From Kitasatospora xanthocidica (lineage in GTDB: Bacteria > Actinomycetota > Actinomycetes > Streptomycetales > Streptomycetaceae), in NCBI RefSeq assembly GCF_014656195.1, contig NZ_BNBY01000001.1, forward strand, positions 234,642-298,641: a stretch of DNA of 64,000 bases, written 5' to 3'. Every line of letters starts with the position of its first letter. Within the stretch, counting starts at the first letter, position 1. Shown piece by piece: positions 1-7,243 of the stretch. A program made the translations under genes and the position numbers. The notes beneath the pieces were generated by a model, which saw nothing but the letters and a program-made list of their open reading frames with translations, was not told where the DNA came from and searched no databases.

Positions 1-351
1 GAGGACCCGTTCGGCCGGAACCCGGACGGTCACCCCGCCGAACTCGACCCGGTGGGTGTCCTCCCCGACCTCCCGCAGCACTCCGCGCAGCGTGGTCTCC
101 CGGTGCGGTACGGCCTTGGCGAGCTCCGCCTCGAACTCCGGGTCCCGGAGCCGGAACGGGAGCGAGCCGCCCTCCACGTCGAGTCCCGCGTGCAGCTCGT
201 GGTAGAGCGCGTCCGACAGGAGCCGGCGCAGTTCCCTGGGGGTCTCGGCCTCCAGTTGCCGCTTCCCCACGGTGGCGCCGGTGCGGTCCGGCAGCACGCT
301 GACGCGCTCGGCGGCCGCGAGCAGCGCGGGGGAGACAGGGGTGTCGCTCAT
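1..351 (-). CDS. HopA1-family (T3SS-effector-like) protein, N-terminal part, runs off the window
   Basis: Only the first 117 residues are present; the gene continues beyond base 1. The start ATG at 351 overlaps the stop of the upstream phosphotransferase gene (ATGA), so the two are translationally coupled. The visible part reads like actinobacterial HopA1-family proteins: an early segment with VLPDRTGATVGKRQLEAETP, then LRRLLSDALYHELHAG, RLRDPEFEAELAKAVPHRET and a closing beta-rich piece. In thioamitide (TvaC/TvaD) and class V lanthipeptide (LxmK/LxmY) pathways such a protein partners a kinase-fold enzyme to dehydrate Ser/Thr of a precursor peptide. That role is inferred from family resemblance and gene pairing; the precursor is not visible here. 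Confidence 0.62.
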   Translation of the reverse strand, partial: MSDTPVSPALLAAAERVSVLPDRTGATVGKRQLEAETPRELRRLLSDALYHELHAGLDVEGGSLPFRLRDPEFEAELAKAVPHRETTLRGVLREVGEDTHRVEFGGVTVRVPAERVL

Positions 352-1538
352 GGCGTGTCCTCGAATCCGAGCAGGGCGGCGAAGCGGTGCGGGGTGATCA
401 GGGCGCCGCGGCCGACCCCGGCGGCGGCCCGCTCGATGCCGGACAGCCGCTGGCTCTGCGCCGCGCCGGCGATCAGCCGGTCCAGCAGGTGCCAGCCGGC
501 GAAGGCGGTGGCGCGCACGGCGAACCCGGGGTCGGGCTCGGTACGGGTCCGGTATCCGCGCCAGAAGTGGTGCACCAGCGGCAGCAGCCGCTCCATCTTC
601 TCCGCGCCGCGGGCCAGGATCTGTTCGTGGGTCAACTCGGTGTCCGGGAAAGGGACGTCGCCGTCCCCCCGGTTGGTGACGATGTCCAGGACCGAGCGGT
701 ACAGCCATTCCCCGGCGAACGCTCCCACGTCCCGGGCCGGGTCCGCGAGGCGGAACTCCTCCCAGTCCGCGATGACCGGGACGTCGCCGTCCTTGATCAG
801 CAGCTGGTCCACCCGGAAGTCGGTGTGCGAGGGGACGCGCGGCGCGTCCTTCTCCCAGCGCCGCAGGTTCTCCAGCGCCGACCGCAGCGCCTCGTCCCGC
901 TGCATGAGCCGCCACGCCTCCAGTTCGGCGAAGCTCAGCTCGTTGAACATGGCCAGCGGCAGCCCGCGCAGCAGCGCCGGCTCCGGCATGACGGGCTCGG
1001 TGGTGTCCACGTCGCCCACAGGGACGGCGGAGTGCAGGACACCGATCTTCTGCCCCACCACGAAGGCCAGTTCGCCGTCGAAGTCCTCGTCGACCATCAG
1101 CTCGGCGCCGGTCCTGGCCTCGACGTGCTCGAAGACCACCAGCCCGGCCGCCCGGTCGGAGCCGAGCAGCACCGGCACGTGCGCCGCCAGCTCGTCCACG
1201 GCCTCGACGAAGTCCTCGAAGGACTGGATGCGCGCCATCCGCTCCCGCACGTCGGCTTCCCCGCCGACCAGCCGCTTGACGAAGACCCGCCGGCCGCTCG
1301 CGGTGTCCCCGGACCAGGCGTGGTTGCGGCCGACCGGAGCGGTGACGGAATCACGGACGAAAGCGCCGACGCCGAGCTTCTCCAGCAGGGCGTCCACCTC
1401 CGGGAAAGCGTCCAGATCGGCCGGCCGGAATGCCGGACGGGAATTCCCGTCCGCCTTTTCCGGCGCCCCGGCCGGGTGCTCCTCGGCGGGCTTCGCTCCG
1501 GAACCTGCCAGCGTGGTTCCCGGCACGGCCACCTCCAT
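348..1538 (-). CDS. Kinase-fold phosphotransferase (APH/LxmK/TvaC-like), probable RiPP Ser/Thr kinase
   Basis: 396 residues. It has an aminoglycoside-phosphotransferase-type fold: the ATP-anchoring lysine in VFVKRL (K88), the catalytic-loop variant HTDFRVDQ (238-245, D240) and the metal-binding IADWEE (D258). It overlaps by 4 bp with the HopA1-like gene downstream. That pair is the signature of thioamitide and class V lanthipeptide loci, where the kinase phosphorylates precursor Ser/Thr before elimination. The ATG at 1538 was chosen because homology-like sequence begins after about residue 45; a GAGGA sits directly before it, closer than ideal, and the frame stays open to 1748, so the N-terminus is uncertain. 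A generic APH with another substrate cannot be excluded. Confidence 0.68.
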   Translation of the reverse strand: MEVAVPGTTLAGSGAKPAEEHPAGAPEKADGNSRPAFRPADLDAFPEVDALLEKLGVGAFVRDSVTAPVGRNHAWSGDTASGRRVFVKRLVGGEADVRERMARIQSFEDFVEAVDELAAHVPVLLGSDRAAGLVVFEHVEARTGAELMVDEDFDGELAFVVGQKIGVLHSAVPVGDVDTTEPVMPEPALLRGLPLAMFNELSFAELEAWRLMQRDEALRSALENLRRWEKDAPRVPSHTDFRVDQLLIKDGDVPVIADWEEFRLADPARDVGAFAGEWLYRSVLDIVTNRGDGDVPFPDTELTHEQILARGAEKMERLLPLVHHFWRGYRTRTEPDPGFAVRATAFAGWHLLDRLIAGAAQSQRLSGIERAAAGVGRGALITPHRFAALLGFEDTP

Positions 1539-1632
1539 TCCTCGCTGCCCAGTCGGAACTCGTGTCCCTCGAACTGAGGAAATCCTCGCGCTTCCGGCGG
1601 GACCGCCGGAAGCCGCCGATCGTCGGTAGCCG

Positions 1633-1679
1633 CCAGCCGACCGGCTGCCGTTGCGCCGGATCCGCAGCCGATCGGCTGC
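1633..1679. promoter_or_regulatory. Two tandem palindromes upstream of the phosphotransferase gene
   Basis: GCAGCCGATCGGCTGC at 1664-1679 is a perfect 16-bp palindrome. A related imperfect copy (CAGCCGACCGGCTG) lies 31 bp upstream at about 1633-1646. Placed between the terminator and the phosphotransferase start, they look like operator sites; the adjacent LuxR-type regulator is a candidate binder (inference). A further hairpin (10-bp arms 1591-1600 and 1603-1612) lies closer to the gene. Confidence 0.45.
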
Positions 1680-1718
1680 CCGGCGGGAGCGGGGCGCCGG
1701 GCCCGGGCATCGGACACG

Positions 1719-1759
1719 GAAAAGCGGGCTCCGGATGGCGGAGGCCACCCGGAACCCGC
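1719..1759 (-). terminator. Rho-independent terminator of the response-regulator operon
   Basis: Reading the minus strand, arms at 1759-1745 and 1738-1724 form a 15-bp stem (two G-T/A mismatches) with a 6-nt loop, followed directly by TTTT. It lies 100 bp past the response-regulator stop, so the phosphotransferase/HopA1 pair is probably a separate transcription unit. Confidence 0.7.
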
Positions 1760-1859
1760 CACGGGGTTTCGGAAACGAGTTTTCGGGACCGTGCCCGAGA
1801 AATACGCTCTCAGGAATTCAACGGGAACCCGAAGGGAATCGACGGGGGAATCGGCCGGG

Positions 1860-2537
1860 TCAGGCGGCCCTGGTCGGCAGCGGGGCGCGGCCGGTCCGCT
1901 GGGCCCGGTGGGCGATCACCGCCGCCTGGACGCGGTTGGCCACGCCGAGCTTGGCGAAGATGTCGCTGACGCAGTCCTTCACCGTCCCCGTGCCGATCAC
2001 CAGCCGGCGCCCGATGTCGGCGTTGGACAGGCCCTCGGCCACCATGGCGAGCACCTCCTCCTCCCGCACGCTCAGCAGGGCGGTCAGCCGTCTGGCCGCC
2101 AGCGTGGCGTCGGTGTGCCGGACGTCGTCCGCCACCTCCGACAGCAGCCGGGAGGCGGCCATGGTGGACAGCACGGTGCTGCCGACCGCCAGGGCCCGCA
2201 CCGAGGCCAGCAGCTGGTCCGGACCGGTGTCCCGGAGCAGGAAGCCCGCGGCCCCCATGCGCAGCGCCCTGAGCACCCCCTCGTCCATGACGGGCGGGGC
2301 CAGCACGGCGACCCGGGGGGATCCGGGCAGGTCCAGCAGGTCCTTCAGGACGCCGAAGCCGTCGGCGCCGCTCACCTGCATGTCCAGCAGGACGACGTCC
2401 GGCCGGCAGCGCCGGGCCTCGGCGACCGCTTCGGCACCGCCCGCGACCCGGGCCCTGAGGTCCTCGGCGGACTCGATGATCATCTGCAGGCCGGCGCGCA
2501 GCAGGGGCTGGTCGTCGACGATGAGGGTGAGGGTCAC
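1860..2537 (-). CDS. NarL/LuxR-type response regulator with altered receiver residues
   Basis: 225 residues: receiver domain about 1-115 and LuxR-type helix-turn-helix about 150-212 (LSVREEEVLAMVAEGLSNAD, then TVKDCVSDIFAKLGV). The acidic pocket (D8, D9) and phospho-acceptor D52 are present, but the switch Thr after the fourth strand is replaced (VAVLAPP) and the conserved Lys is Arg (GFLLRD, R102), so normal phosphorylation control is doubtful. The GTG start at 2537 overlaps the stop of the membrane-protein gene (GTGA) and has an AGGAA site 7 bases upstream, so the two are coupled. No histidine kinase is adjacent. It may control the neighbouring phosphotransferase/HopA1 genes, which is inference. 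Confidence 0.85.
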   Translation of the reverse strand: MTLTLIVDDQPLLRAGLQMIIESAEDLRARVAGGAEAVAEARRCRPDVVLLDMQVSGADGFGVLKDLLDLPGSPRVAVLAPPVMDEGVLRALRMGAAGFLLRDTGPDQLLASVRALAVGSTVLSTMAASRLLSEVADDVRHTDATLAARRLTALLSVREEEVLAMVAEGLSNADIGRRLVIGTGTVKDCVSDIFAKLGVANRVQAAVIAHRAQRTGRAPLPTRAA

Positions 2538-3262
2538 GATCGGTTCCTGCCTGCTCGGATGCTCATCGCCACCTGTGCCAGGAAGACCCCGGCGATGACG
2601 GTCAGGGAAACCCAGACGGCGTGGTCGGTGATCGTCTCGGCGAGGTCGACGGCGGGCTGTCCGATCGTGTAGCCGAGCGTGGTGAAGAGCCCTGCCCAGG
2701 CGGCCACGCCGATCAGGGCGAGCAGGAGGAAGAGCGGGAGGCCCATCCCGACCCAGCCGGCCGAGGCGAACGCGAGCGTGGCCGGGATCAGGGGCAGCGG
2801 GGAGAGCACGACGGCTCCGGCGATGATCCGCCGGCTCGCGGGCGTCTCCCGCGCCAGGATGCTGCGGGAGCGCCGGACGGCGCCCTCGGGCGGGGTCCCC
2901 GCGAGGAGCCGCACCACGTTCCCGCCCCACAGCCGCCCGGCGAGCCAGAACACCCAGACGAACTTCAGCTTCCCGATGACGCCCGCGATCAGCACGGTCA
3001 CGATCGAGGCCTCGCCGACGCGGGCGAACGCCCCCGCGACGGTCATCGAACTCGGCGTGCCGGTCAGCGCCGCGAGCAGCACCGGATCCGTGCCGATCAG
3101 CCAGGGTTTGAGCGGCCACATCGCGAACGAGTAGGCGAACACCAGCCACACCGCGTACCAGCAGAAAAGGTCCCTCGACGTGGGGGCGCCGCCCCAGGGC
3201 AGCCACGGTTTGTCGAGCGGCCGTTTCCGGCTTTTCGGTTCGGTTTCGGACGTGGTGGTCAA
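2534..3262 (-). CDS. VTT/DedA-like multi-pass membrane protein
   Basis: 242 residues with about five hydrophobic segments (roughly 32-50, 57-70, 85-108, 145-168, 172-198, 210-232). The middle carries features of the VTT (SNARE-associated/DedA) fold: a re-entrant-like segment around ETPASRRIIAGAVVLSPLPL, then AFASAGWVGMGLP and a Gly-rich final helix. DedA-family proteins act as membrane lipid or proton-coupled transporters; no specific substrate can be assigned. The start is TTG at 3262, chosen because GGAGG lies 7 bases upstream and no ATG/GTG is near. The stop overlaps the response-regulator start, so they form an operon. Confidence 0.6.
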   Translation of the reverse strand: MTTTSETEPKSRKRPLDKPWLPWGGAPTSRDLFCWYAVWLVFAYSFAMWPLKPWLIGTDPVLLAALTGTPSSMTVAGAFARVGEASIVTVLIAGVIGKLKFVWVFWLAGRLWGGNVVRLLAGTPPEGAVRRSRSILARETPASRRIIAGAVVLSPLPLIPATLAFASAGWVGMGLPLFLLLALIGVAAWAGLFTTLGYTIGQPAVDLAETITDHAVWVSLTVIAGVFLAQVAMSIRAGRNRS

Positions 3263-3403
3263 GAGGGACCTCCAGTGCGTTCTGTAGGTACCCGGAAGCC
3301 GCCCCCGGAAAATATCGGCGGACCTCCGCGGGCAGGGAAGACCCCGGAATCAGAGCCGTGCATCTCGTGAAACGACCGCGGCCATATCCGGCCGCTCTGC
3401 GGA

Positions 3404-3535
3404 CTATGCGGAATTCACACGCACGAACCGGTCGGGGAGCAGGGAATCCGCCTGCGGAGGCCGCGGACCGGGATCGACACCGGTCGGCCGGGCAGGCCTC
3501 AGAAGTCCACCGTCAACAACAAAAAACCTGCGCAT
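3404..3535 (-). CDS. Possible 43-residue peptide upstream of the membrane protein/regulator operon
   Basis: ATG at 3535 is preceded by a GGGGGGTC purine-rich stretch about 5 bases upstream, a good ribosome site. The peptide starts MRRFFVVDGGLL, is Pro/Arg/Asp-rich in the middle and ends DRFVRVNSA. It has no Cys and only two Ser and one Thr, so a lanthipeptide core is unlikely. It reads in the same direction as the membrane-protein gene 141 bp downstream. I do not recognise it; it could be a leader peptide, a small regulator, or chance. Confidence 0.35.
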   Translation of the reverse strand: MRRFFVVDGGLLRPARPTGVDPGPRPPQADSLLPDRFVRVNSA

Positions 3536-3588
3536 GAAGACCCCCCGTCCTGCGCAAATTCCCGATTGGGCCAGGACCGCCGATGCCG

Positions 3589-3607
3589 GGCATCGGCGCG
3601 ATGATCG
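3589..3607. promoter_or_regulatory. 19-bp perfect palindrome upstream of the 43-codon frame
   Basis: GCCGATGCC-G-GGCATCGGC has perfect 9-bp arms around one base. It lies 54 bp before the small reading frame, in the likely promoter region of the minus-strand operon (a TTGAAG-like box on the minus strand lies just upstream, about 3630). Its size and symmetry fit a dimeric repressor or activator site. Confidence 0.45.
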
Positions 3608-3653
3608 TCTCATAGCCGAAGCGGGGCTTCAACCTTTACCAGCACATTACAGA

Positions 3654-3696
3654 CCCGCCGATCGACTGGAGTTCGCAGCCGATCGGCGGGGCTTTT
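3654..3696 (+). terminator. Strong terminator-like hairpin in a divergent intergenic region
   Basis: CCCGCCGATCG (3654-3664) pairs perfectly with CGATCGGCGGG (3680-3690) over a 15-nt loop, followed by GCTTTTG. It faces plus-strand transcription, yet no plus-strand gene ends here. The right arm shares 13 bases (GCAGCCGATCGGC) with the palindrome at 1664. Confidence 0.5.
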
Positions 3697-3858
3697 GCCG
3701 CCCTCCGGCGGGGGTCGCGCGAGAGCCCGCCGGGGCCCCGCACCGCCCGGGTACGGGCCGCACGGCACCCGGGGCGCAAGGCGCGCGACACCCGGGGACG
3801 CCCGGCCGCCGCCGAACTACTTGCCAAGGCAGACAGTAGTATGCCTATGGTTTCCACC

Positions 3859-4329
3859 ATGGAAAGCACTTCGCGCAACTCCGGCCCGTCCGACCCCCGT
3901 TCCGTCCGTGCCGCCCTGGACTCCGTCGCCGACGCCCGCTCCCGGGCGGCCGACCGGGTCCGCACCCCGTGGTGGTACCACGCCGGGCTGGGCGCGGCGC
4001 TCGCCGCCTGGTTCGTCTCGATGAGCCTGCGGGCCGCCACCTGGAGCGGCGCGGTGTTCGTCCTCGTGGTGCTGGGCCTCGGGTGGGCGCTCCGGCAGTC
4101 GACCGGGGTCTCCTTCGCCGCCCTCACCGCCACCCCCGCGACCCGCAGGCTGTACGCCGGCTACCTGCTCGCCCTGGTCGTGTTGGCCGCGGCCGGGATG
4201 ACCCTGGAGTGGGGAGCGGACGTCCGGTGGGCCATCGCCGGGGCCGGCCTCGTGATCGGGGCGCTCACCGTCGTGGTGGGGTACCGCGCCGACGCCGCGG
4301 CCCGCCGGGACATCCGGGCGGGGCGATGA
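3859..4329 (+). CDS. Small membrane protein paired with a winged-helix regulator
   Basis: 156 residues with a charged N-terminal third (an ALDSVADARSRAADRVRTP segment) followed by four hydrophobic helices (about 43-60, 63-80, 98-116, 122-140). This layout matches the actinobacterial membrane proteins encoded directly before small HTH_34-type repressors. The ATG at 3859 was preferred over that at 3841, because the latter lies inside the TAGTAT promoter box. Its stop overlaps the regulator start (ATGA). Function is unknown; the regulator probably controls its own operon through the TGCCAAGGCA dyad at 3822-3831. Confidence 0.7.
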   Translation: MESTSRNSGPSDPRSVRAALDSVADARSRAADRVRTPWWYHAGLGAALAAWFVSMSLRAATWSGAVFVLVVLGLGWALRQSTGVSFAALTATPATRRLYAGYLLALVVLAAAGMTLEWGADVRWAIAGAGLVIGALTVVVGYRADAAARRDIRAGR

Positions 4330-4628
4330 CCGGGCCGGTCTTCGACGAGCTGATCCACGCGCCGAACCGACTGCAGATCTGCACCATGCTCGCCGCCGTC
4401 GACGCGATGGAGTTCTCGGTGGTCCGTCAGTCCCTCGACGTCAGCGACTCGGTGCTGAGCAAGCACGTCAAGGCCCTGCAGGCCGCCGAGTACGTCAGCG
4501 TCACCAAGGTCCGGGGCGCGTCCTACCCCCGCACCTGGCTCGCGCTGACCCCCCGCGGCCGCAAGGCCTTCGACGGCCACATCGCCGAACTCCGCCGCCT
4601 CCTGGACCTCGCCGAGGGCAGGCAGTAA
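4326..4628 (+). CDS. Winged-helix transcriptional regulator (HTH_34 type)
   Basis: 100 residues, nearly all one winged-helix domain: HAPNRLQICTMLAAVDAMEF, recognition helix around SVVRQSLDVSDSVLSKHVKA, and a wing around YVSVTKVRG. It resembles MarR/ArsR-like single-domain repressors that couple to the membrane protein encoded immediately upstream, with which it overlaps by 4 bp. Likely role: autoregulation of this two-gene operon. Ligand unknown. Confidence 0.8.
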   Translation: MTGPVFDELIHAPNRLQICTMLAAVDAMEFSVVRQSLDVSDSVLSKHVKALQAAEYVSVTKVRGASYPRTWLALTPRGRKAFDGHIAELRRLLDLAEGRQ

Positions 4629-4702
4629 CCCCGGCCTCGCGCCGCACAGCCGAAGCCGCAGCCGTCGAGCCCCCGGCGGCAGGCCCCCGTCCGCCCGGAT
4701 CC

Positions 4703-5236
4703 TCAGCCGGTACCGGTGTTGTCGACCCAGAAGAGGAGGGCCCCCAGCACCGCGCCCGGAGCACCGGCGCCGAAGGCCAGCACCATGGCCTGGCCCACCG
4801 CGACATCGGTGGGGTCGACGCCGTGGGACCAGGCCACCCGGGCACCGAGGCCCGGAATCGAGCGGCCCGGGGAGTACGAGCGCAGGCCGCCGCGCGCCTC
4901 CGCGATCAGCACCCCGTTGCGCCGCAGTTCCGCCCGGCGCAGCGAGACCGGGCGCAGCTCGTACGTGCGGTCGCCCAGGAGGGCGGTCCGGGTGCGCGCC
5001 TTCCGCCGGGGGTCCCAGCCGCTCGCGCGCTCCTTCGCGGGCACGTGGTGCCCGTTGAGGGTCATGGCGCCGTGCTCGCGGCCCGGAACCACCGTGACGA
5101 CCGGGATCCCCGCCCCGTGGAGGCGGGCGACCACCGACGGCCAGCGGTCGTAGTCGATCTGTATCGGCCCGAAAGGGCTTTCGGCCGTCTGGTGTTGCGA
5201 CAGTCGCACCTTGCGGCGCTGGGTGGGCGAAGACAT
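4703..5236 (-). CDS. Conserved-looking hypothetical protein
   Basis: 177 residues. The ATG at 5236 has an AGGAG site about 9 bases upstream. The N-terminal two thirds is soluble and basic (TQRRKVRLSQHQ, WDPRRKARTRTALLGDRTYE); the last 30 residues are hydrophobic and Gly/Ala-rich (VAVGQAMVLAFGAGAPGA), perhaps a membrane-contacting helix. I do not recognise a family. It is transcribed divergently from the phosphoesterase gene. Confidence 0.6.
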   Translation of the reverse strand: MSSPTQRRKVRLSQHQTAESPFGPIQIDYDRWPSVVARLHGAGIPVVTVVPGREHGAMTLNGHHVPAKERASGWDPRRKARTRTALLGDRTYELRPVSLRRAELRRNGVLIAEARGGLRSYSPGRSIPGLGARVAWSHGVDPTDVAVGQAMVLAFGAGAPGAVLGALLFWVDNTGTG

Positions 5237-5377
5237 CCCCGTTCGGCTCCTGGACATCGAGAGTCGGCCCGGCCTCGTCATCGTGGACCGGGAAAGGCTG
5301 ATGAGCCTACCGATCAAGCCCGGTCGCGGTCCCGATCCCGGATGATGGAGGAACAAGCCAACACGAGGGGCGGCGCA

Positions 5378-6688
5378 GTGACTGACAGCGGATCCAACGG
5401 GCCGGGGTCGGACCTCCGGCCGTCCGGCGCGGCGCCGGGGAGCGTCGCGGCCGACCCGCGTCCCGGTACCGGGGCCACAGCCGGGGAGCCTGTTGACGCC
5501 GGGACTCCGGACGGGAGCCGGGGACGGCGGCGGTCCCGGACCCTGCGGCGGACGGCCGTGGTCGTCCTCGTCCTCGTGGTCCTGTGCCTCCCGCCGTGGT
5601 GGACGCTCTTCGCCTCCGGCACCGACCGGCCGCTCCCGGTCTTCCTGGCCGGCACGGCCGTCTGCGCCGCCTGGCTGGTCTCCTTCCCCTTCCTGATGTT
5701 CGCGGGCCACGGGCCGCGGCAGTCCGACCGGGCCGCCCGCGTCGCGGACACCAGCCTCGGGGTGGTCTGGGTGCTGTTCACCTGGTCGGTGGCGGGCGGC
5801 CTGGTGGACCTCGTCCTGGGCGGGCTCGACGTCGGCGGCACCGACCGGGCCAGGACCGTGGCCGTGGCCGTGGCGGCCGTCTCGGCCGGGCTGCTGGGCT
5901 GGGGGCACCACGAGGCGATGCGCGTACCCCGGGTGAAGCGGCTGGACGTCCACCTCCCGCGCCTCGGCGACGGCCTGGACGGGACCCGGGTCGTGCTCCT
6001 GGCCGACACCCACTACGGACCGATCGACCGGGCGGCCTGGTCGGCCCGGGTCACCGAGGCGGTCAACGCGCTCGACGCCGACATCGTGGTCCACGCCGGC
6101 GACATCGCCGACGGCAGCCCCGGCCGGCGCCGGGAGCAGTCCGCACCGCTCGGGGCGATCCGGTCCCGGCTGGCCAGGGTCTACGTCACCGGGAACCACG
6201 AGTACGGCAGCGAGGCCCAGGGCTGGCTGGACCGCATGGCGGAGCTGGGCTGGGAGCCGCTGCACAACCGCCACGTCGTGGTGGAGCGCGGCGGGGACGC
6301 CCTCGTGGTCGCCGGCGTGGACGACGTGACCGCGGAGTCCTCCGGCCTGGCCGGACACCGCGCGAACCTGTCCGACGCCCTGGCCGGGGCGGACCCGGAC
6401 CGACCGGTCCTGCTCGTCGCCCACCAGCCCAAGTTCGTCCCCCGGGCCGCTGCCGCCGGCATCGACCTCCAGGTCTCCGGGCACACCCACGGCGGCCAGA
6501 TCTGGCCGTTCAACTTCCTCGTCCGGATCGACCAGCCGGTGGTCCACGGCCTGAGCCGGCACGGCGAACGGACCCTGCTCTACACCAGCCGGGGCGCCGG
6601 CTTCTGGGGCCCGCCCTTCCGGGTCTTCGCCCCGAGCGAGATCACCCTGCTCACCCTGCGCTCGGGCACCGCCCCGGCCGCCGGGTAG
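5378..6688 (+). CDS. Membrane-anchored calcineurin-like metallophosphoesterase (YkuE/YaeI type)
   Basis: 436 residues. A Gly/Pro/Asp-rich N-terminus (1-50) is followed by four hydrophobic segments (about 58-75, 83-103, 122-148, 158-172) and a C-terminal metallophosphoesterase domain (about 185-430). The metal-binding motifs appear in order: LADTHYG, HAGDIADG, VTGNHEYG and SGHTHGGQ. This architecture is shared with YkuE/YaeI-like enzymes thought to act on lipid-linked phosphate at the membrane. The GTG start at 5378 was chosen for its GAGGGG ribosome site 8 bases upstream; in-frame ATGs at 5342/5345 are alternatives. It is monocistronic. Confidence 0.88.
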   Translation: MTDSGSNGPGSDLRPSGAAPGSVAADPRPGTGATAGEPVDAGTPDGSRGRRRSRTLRRTAVVVLVLVVLCLPPWWTLFASGTDRPLPVFLAGTAVCAAWLVSFPFLMFAGHGPRQSDRAARVADTSLGVVWVLFTWSVAGGLVDLVLGGLDVGGTDRARTVAVAVAAVSAGLLGWGHHEAMRVPRVKRLDVHLPRLGDGLDGTRVVLLADTHYGPIDRAAWSARVTEAVNALDADIVVHAGDIADGSPGRRREQSAPLGAIRSRLARVYVTGNHEYGSEAQGWLDRMAELGWEPLHNRHVVVERGGDALVVAGVDDVTAESSGLAGHRANLSDALAGADPDRPVLLVAHQPKFVPRAAAAGIDLQVSGHTHGGQIWPFNFLVRIDQPVVHGLSRHGERTLLYTSRGAGFWGPPFRVFAPSEITLLTLRSGTAPAAG

Positions 6689-6705
6689 CGCGACGGGGGC
6701 GGCCG

Positions 6706-6775
6706 CCGGAGGCGCTTCCCGGGCGGAGGCGCTTCCGGCCGGGCGGAGGGGCTTCCCGGCCGGGCGGAGGCGTCC
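6706..6775. repeat. Imperfect ~20-bp tandem repeat
   Basis: About four copies of a GGGCGGAGGCGCTTCCGGCC-like unit lie between the phosphoesterase stop and the VOC-protein promoter. Probably simple-sequence expansion; it ends just before the promoter region of the next gene. Confidence 0.6.
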
Positions 6776-6821
6776 GATTCGTTCAAGACCCGGTGGGTGC
6801 GGGCTGCCTAGCGTGGTGGCC

Positions 6822-7226
6822 ATGAACAGCACACCAGCACCGCGGTTCGCCTTCGTCGGGCTCGCCGTCTCCGATGTGGCCGCCTCCGTCGCGTTCTACC
6901 GGCGGCTCGGCCTCGCGTTCCCCGAGGGGGCCGAGCAGGAGCCGCACGTCGAGGCCGAGTTGCCCGGCGGGCTGCTCCTGGTGCTCGACGCCGAGTCCAC
7001 CATCCGTTCGTTCCACCCGTCCTGGCGGCCGCCGACCGGGGGCGGGCGCACCTCGCTGGCGTTCCGGTGCGAGGGCCCCGCGCAGGTGGACGCCCTGTAC
7101 GAGGAGCTGACCGGCGCCGGGTACCACGGGGAGTTGAAGCCCTGGGACGCCTTCTGGGGCCAGCGGTACGCCGTCGTCCACGACCCGGACGGCAACGGGG
7201 TGGACCTGCTCGCGCCGCTGCCCTGA
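6822..7226 (+). CDS. VOC-family (glyoxalase/dioxygenase-like) protein
   Basis: 134 residues forming one VOC module: FVGLAVSDVAASVAFYRRLG at the start and AVVHDPDGNGVDLLAP at the end. Metal ligands are not obvious at the first position, and the substrate cannot be predicted. A TAGCGT box 9 bases before the ATG at 6822 and the lack of a ribosome site suggest a leaderless mRNA. It converges with the AraC-type regulator, leaving 17 bp between them. Confidence 0.82.
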   Translation: MNSTPAPRFAFVGLAVSDVAASVAFYRRLGLAFPEGAEQEPHVEAELPGGLLLVLDAESTIRSFHPSWRPPTGGGRTSLAFRCEGPAQVDALYEELTGAGYHGELKPWDAFWGQRYAVVHDPDGNGVDLLAPLP

Positions 7227-7243
7227 ACAGCTGCCGACGGGCC

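Larger units (their letters stand above)
1539..1859. other. Non-coding interval between response regulator and phosphotransferase
   Basis: 321 bp. It holds the terminator, the paired palindromes and a 10-bp hairpin at 1591-1612 described separately. I translated the minus strand here looking for a RiPP precursor; the only open frame (ATG at 1710) is a Pro/Arg-rich read-through into the phosphotransferase in another frame and has no leader/core look. Confidence 0.6.
3263..3840. other. Intergenic region between the minus operon and the next plus gene
   Basis: Apart from the 43-codon frame, the palindrome and the hairpin, the region holds the ribosome site of the membrane-protein gene (near 3270) and, at 3819-3842, an ACTTGCCAAGGCAGACAGTAGT element with a TGCC-AA-GGCA dyad and a TAGTAT box that probably serves the membrane protein/regulator pair to the right. 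Confidence 0.5.

Noticed and set aside
52..1629. Long open frames on the plus strand opposite the phosphotransferase gene
   Set aside because: In DNA this GC-rich the antisense frame stays open by chance; the products are Arg/Ser/Pro-rich without domain features.
1539..1859. RiPP precursor peptide upstream of the phosphotransferase
   Set aside because: Minus-strand frames show no leader/core-like peptide; the region is taken up by a terminator and palindromes.
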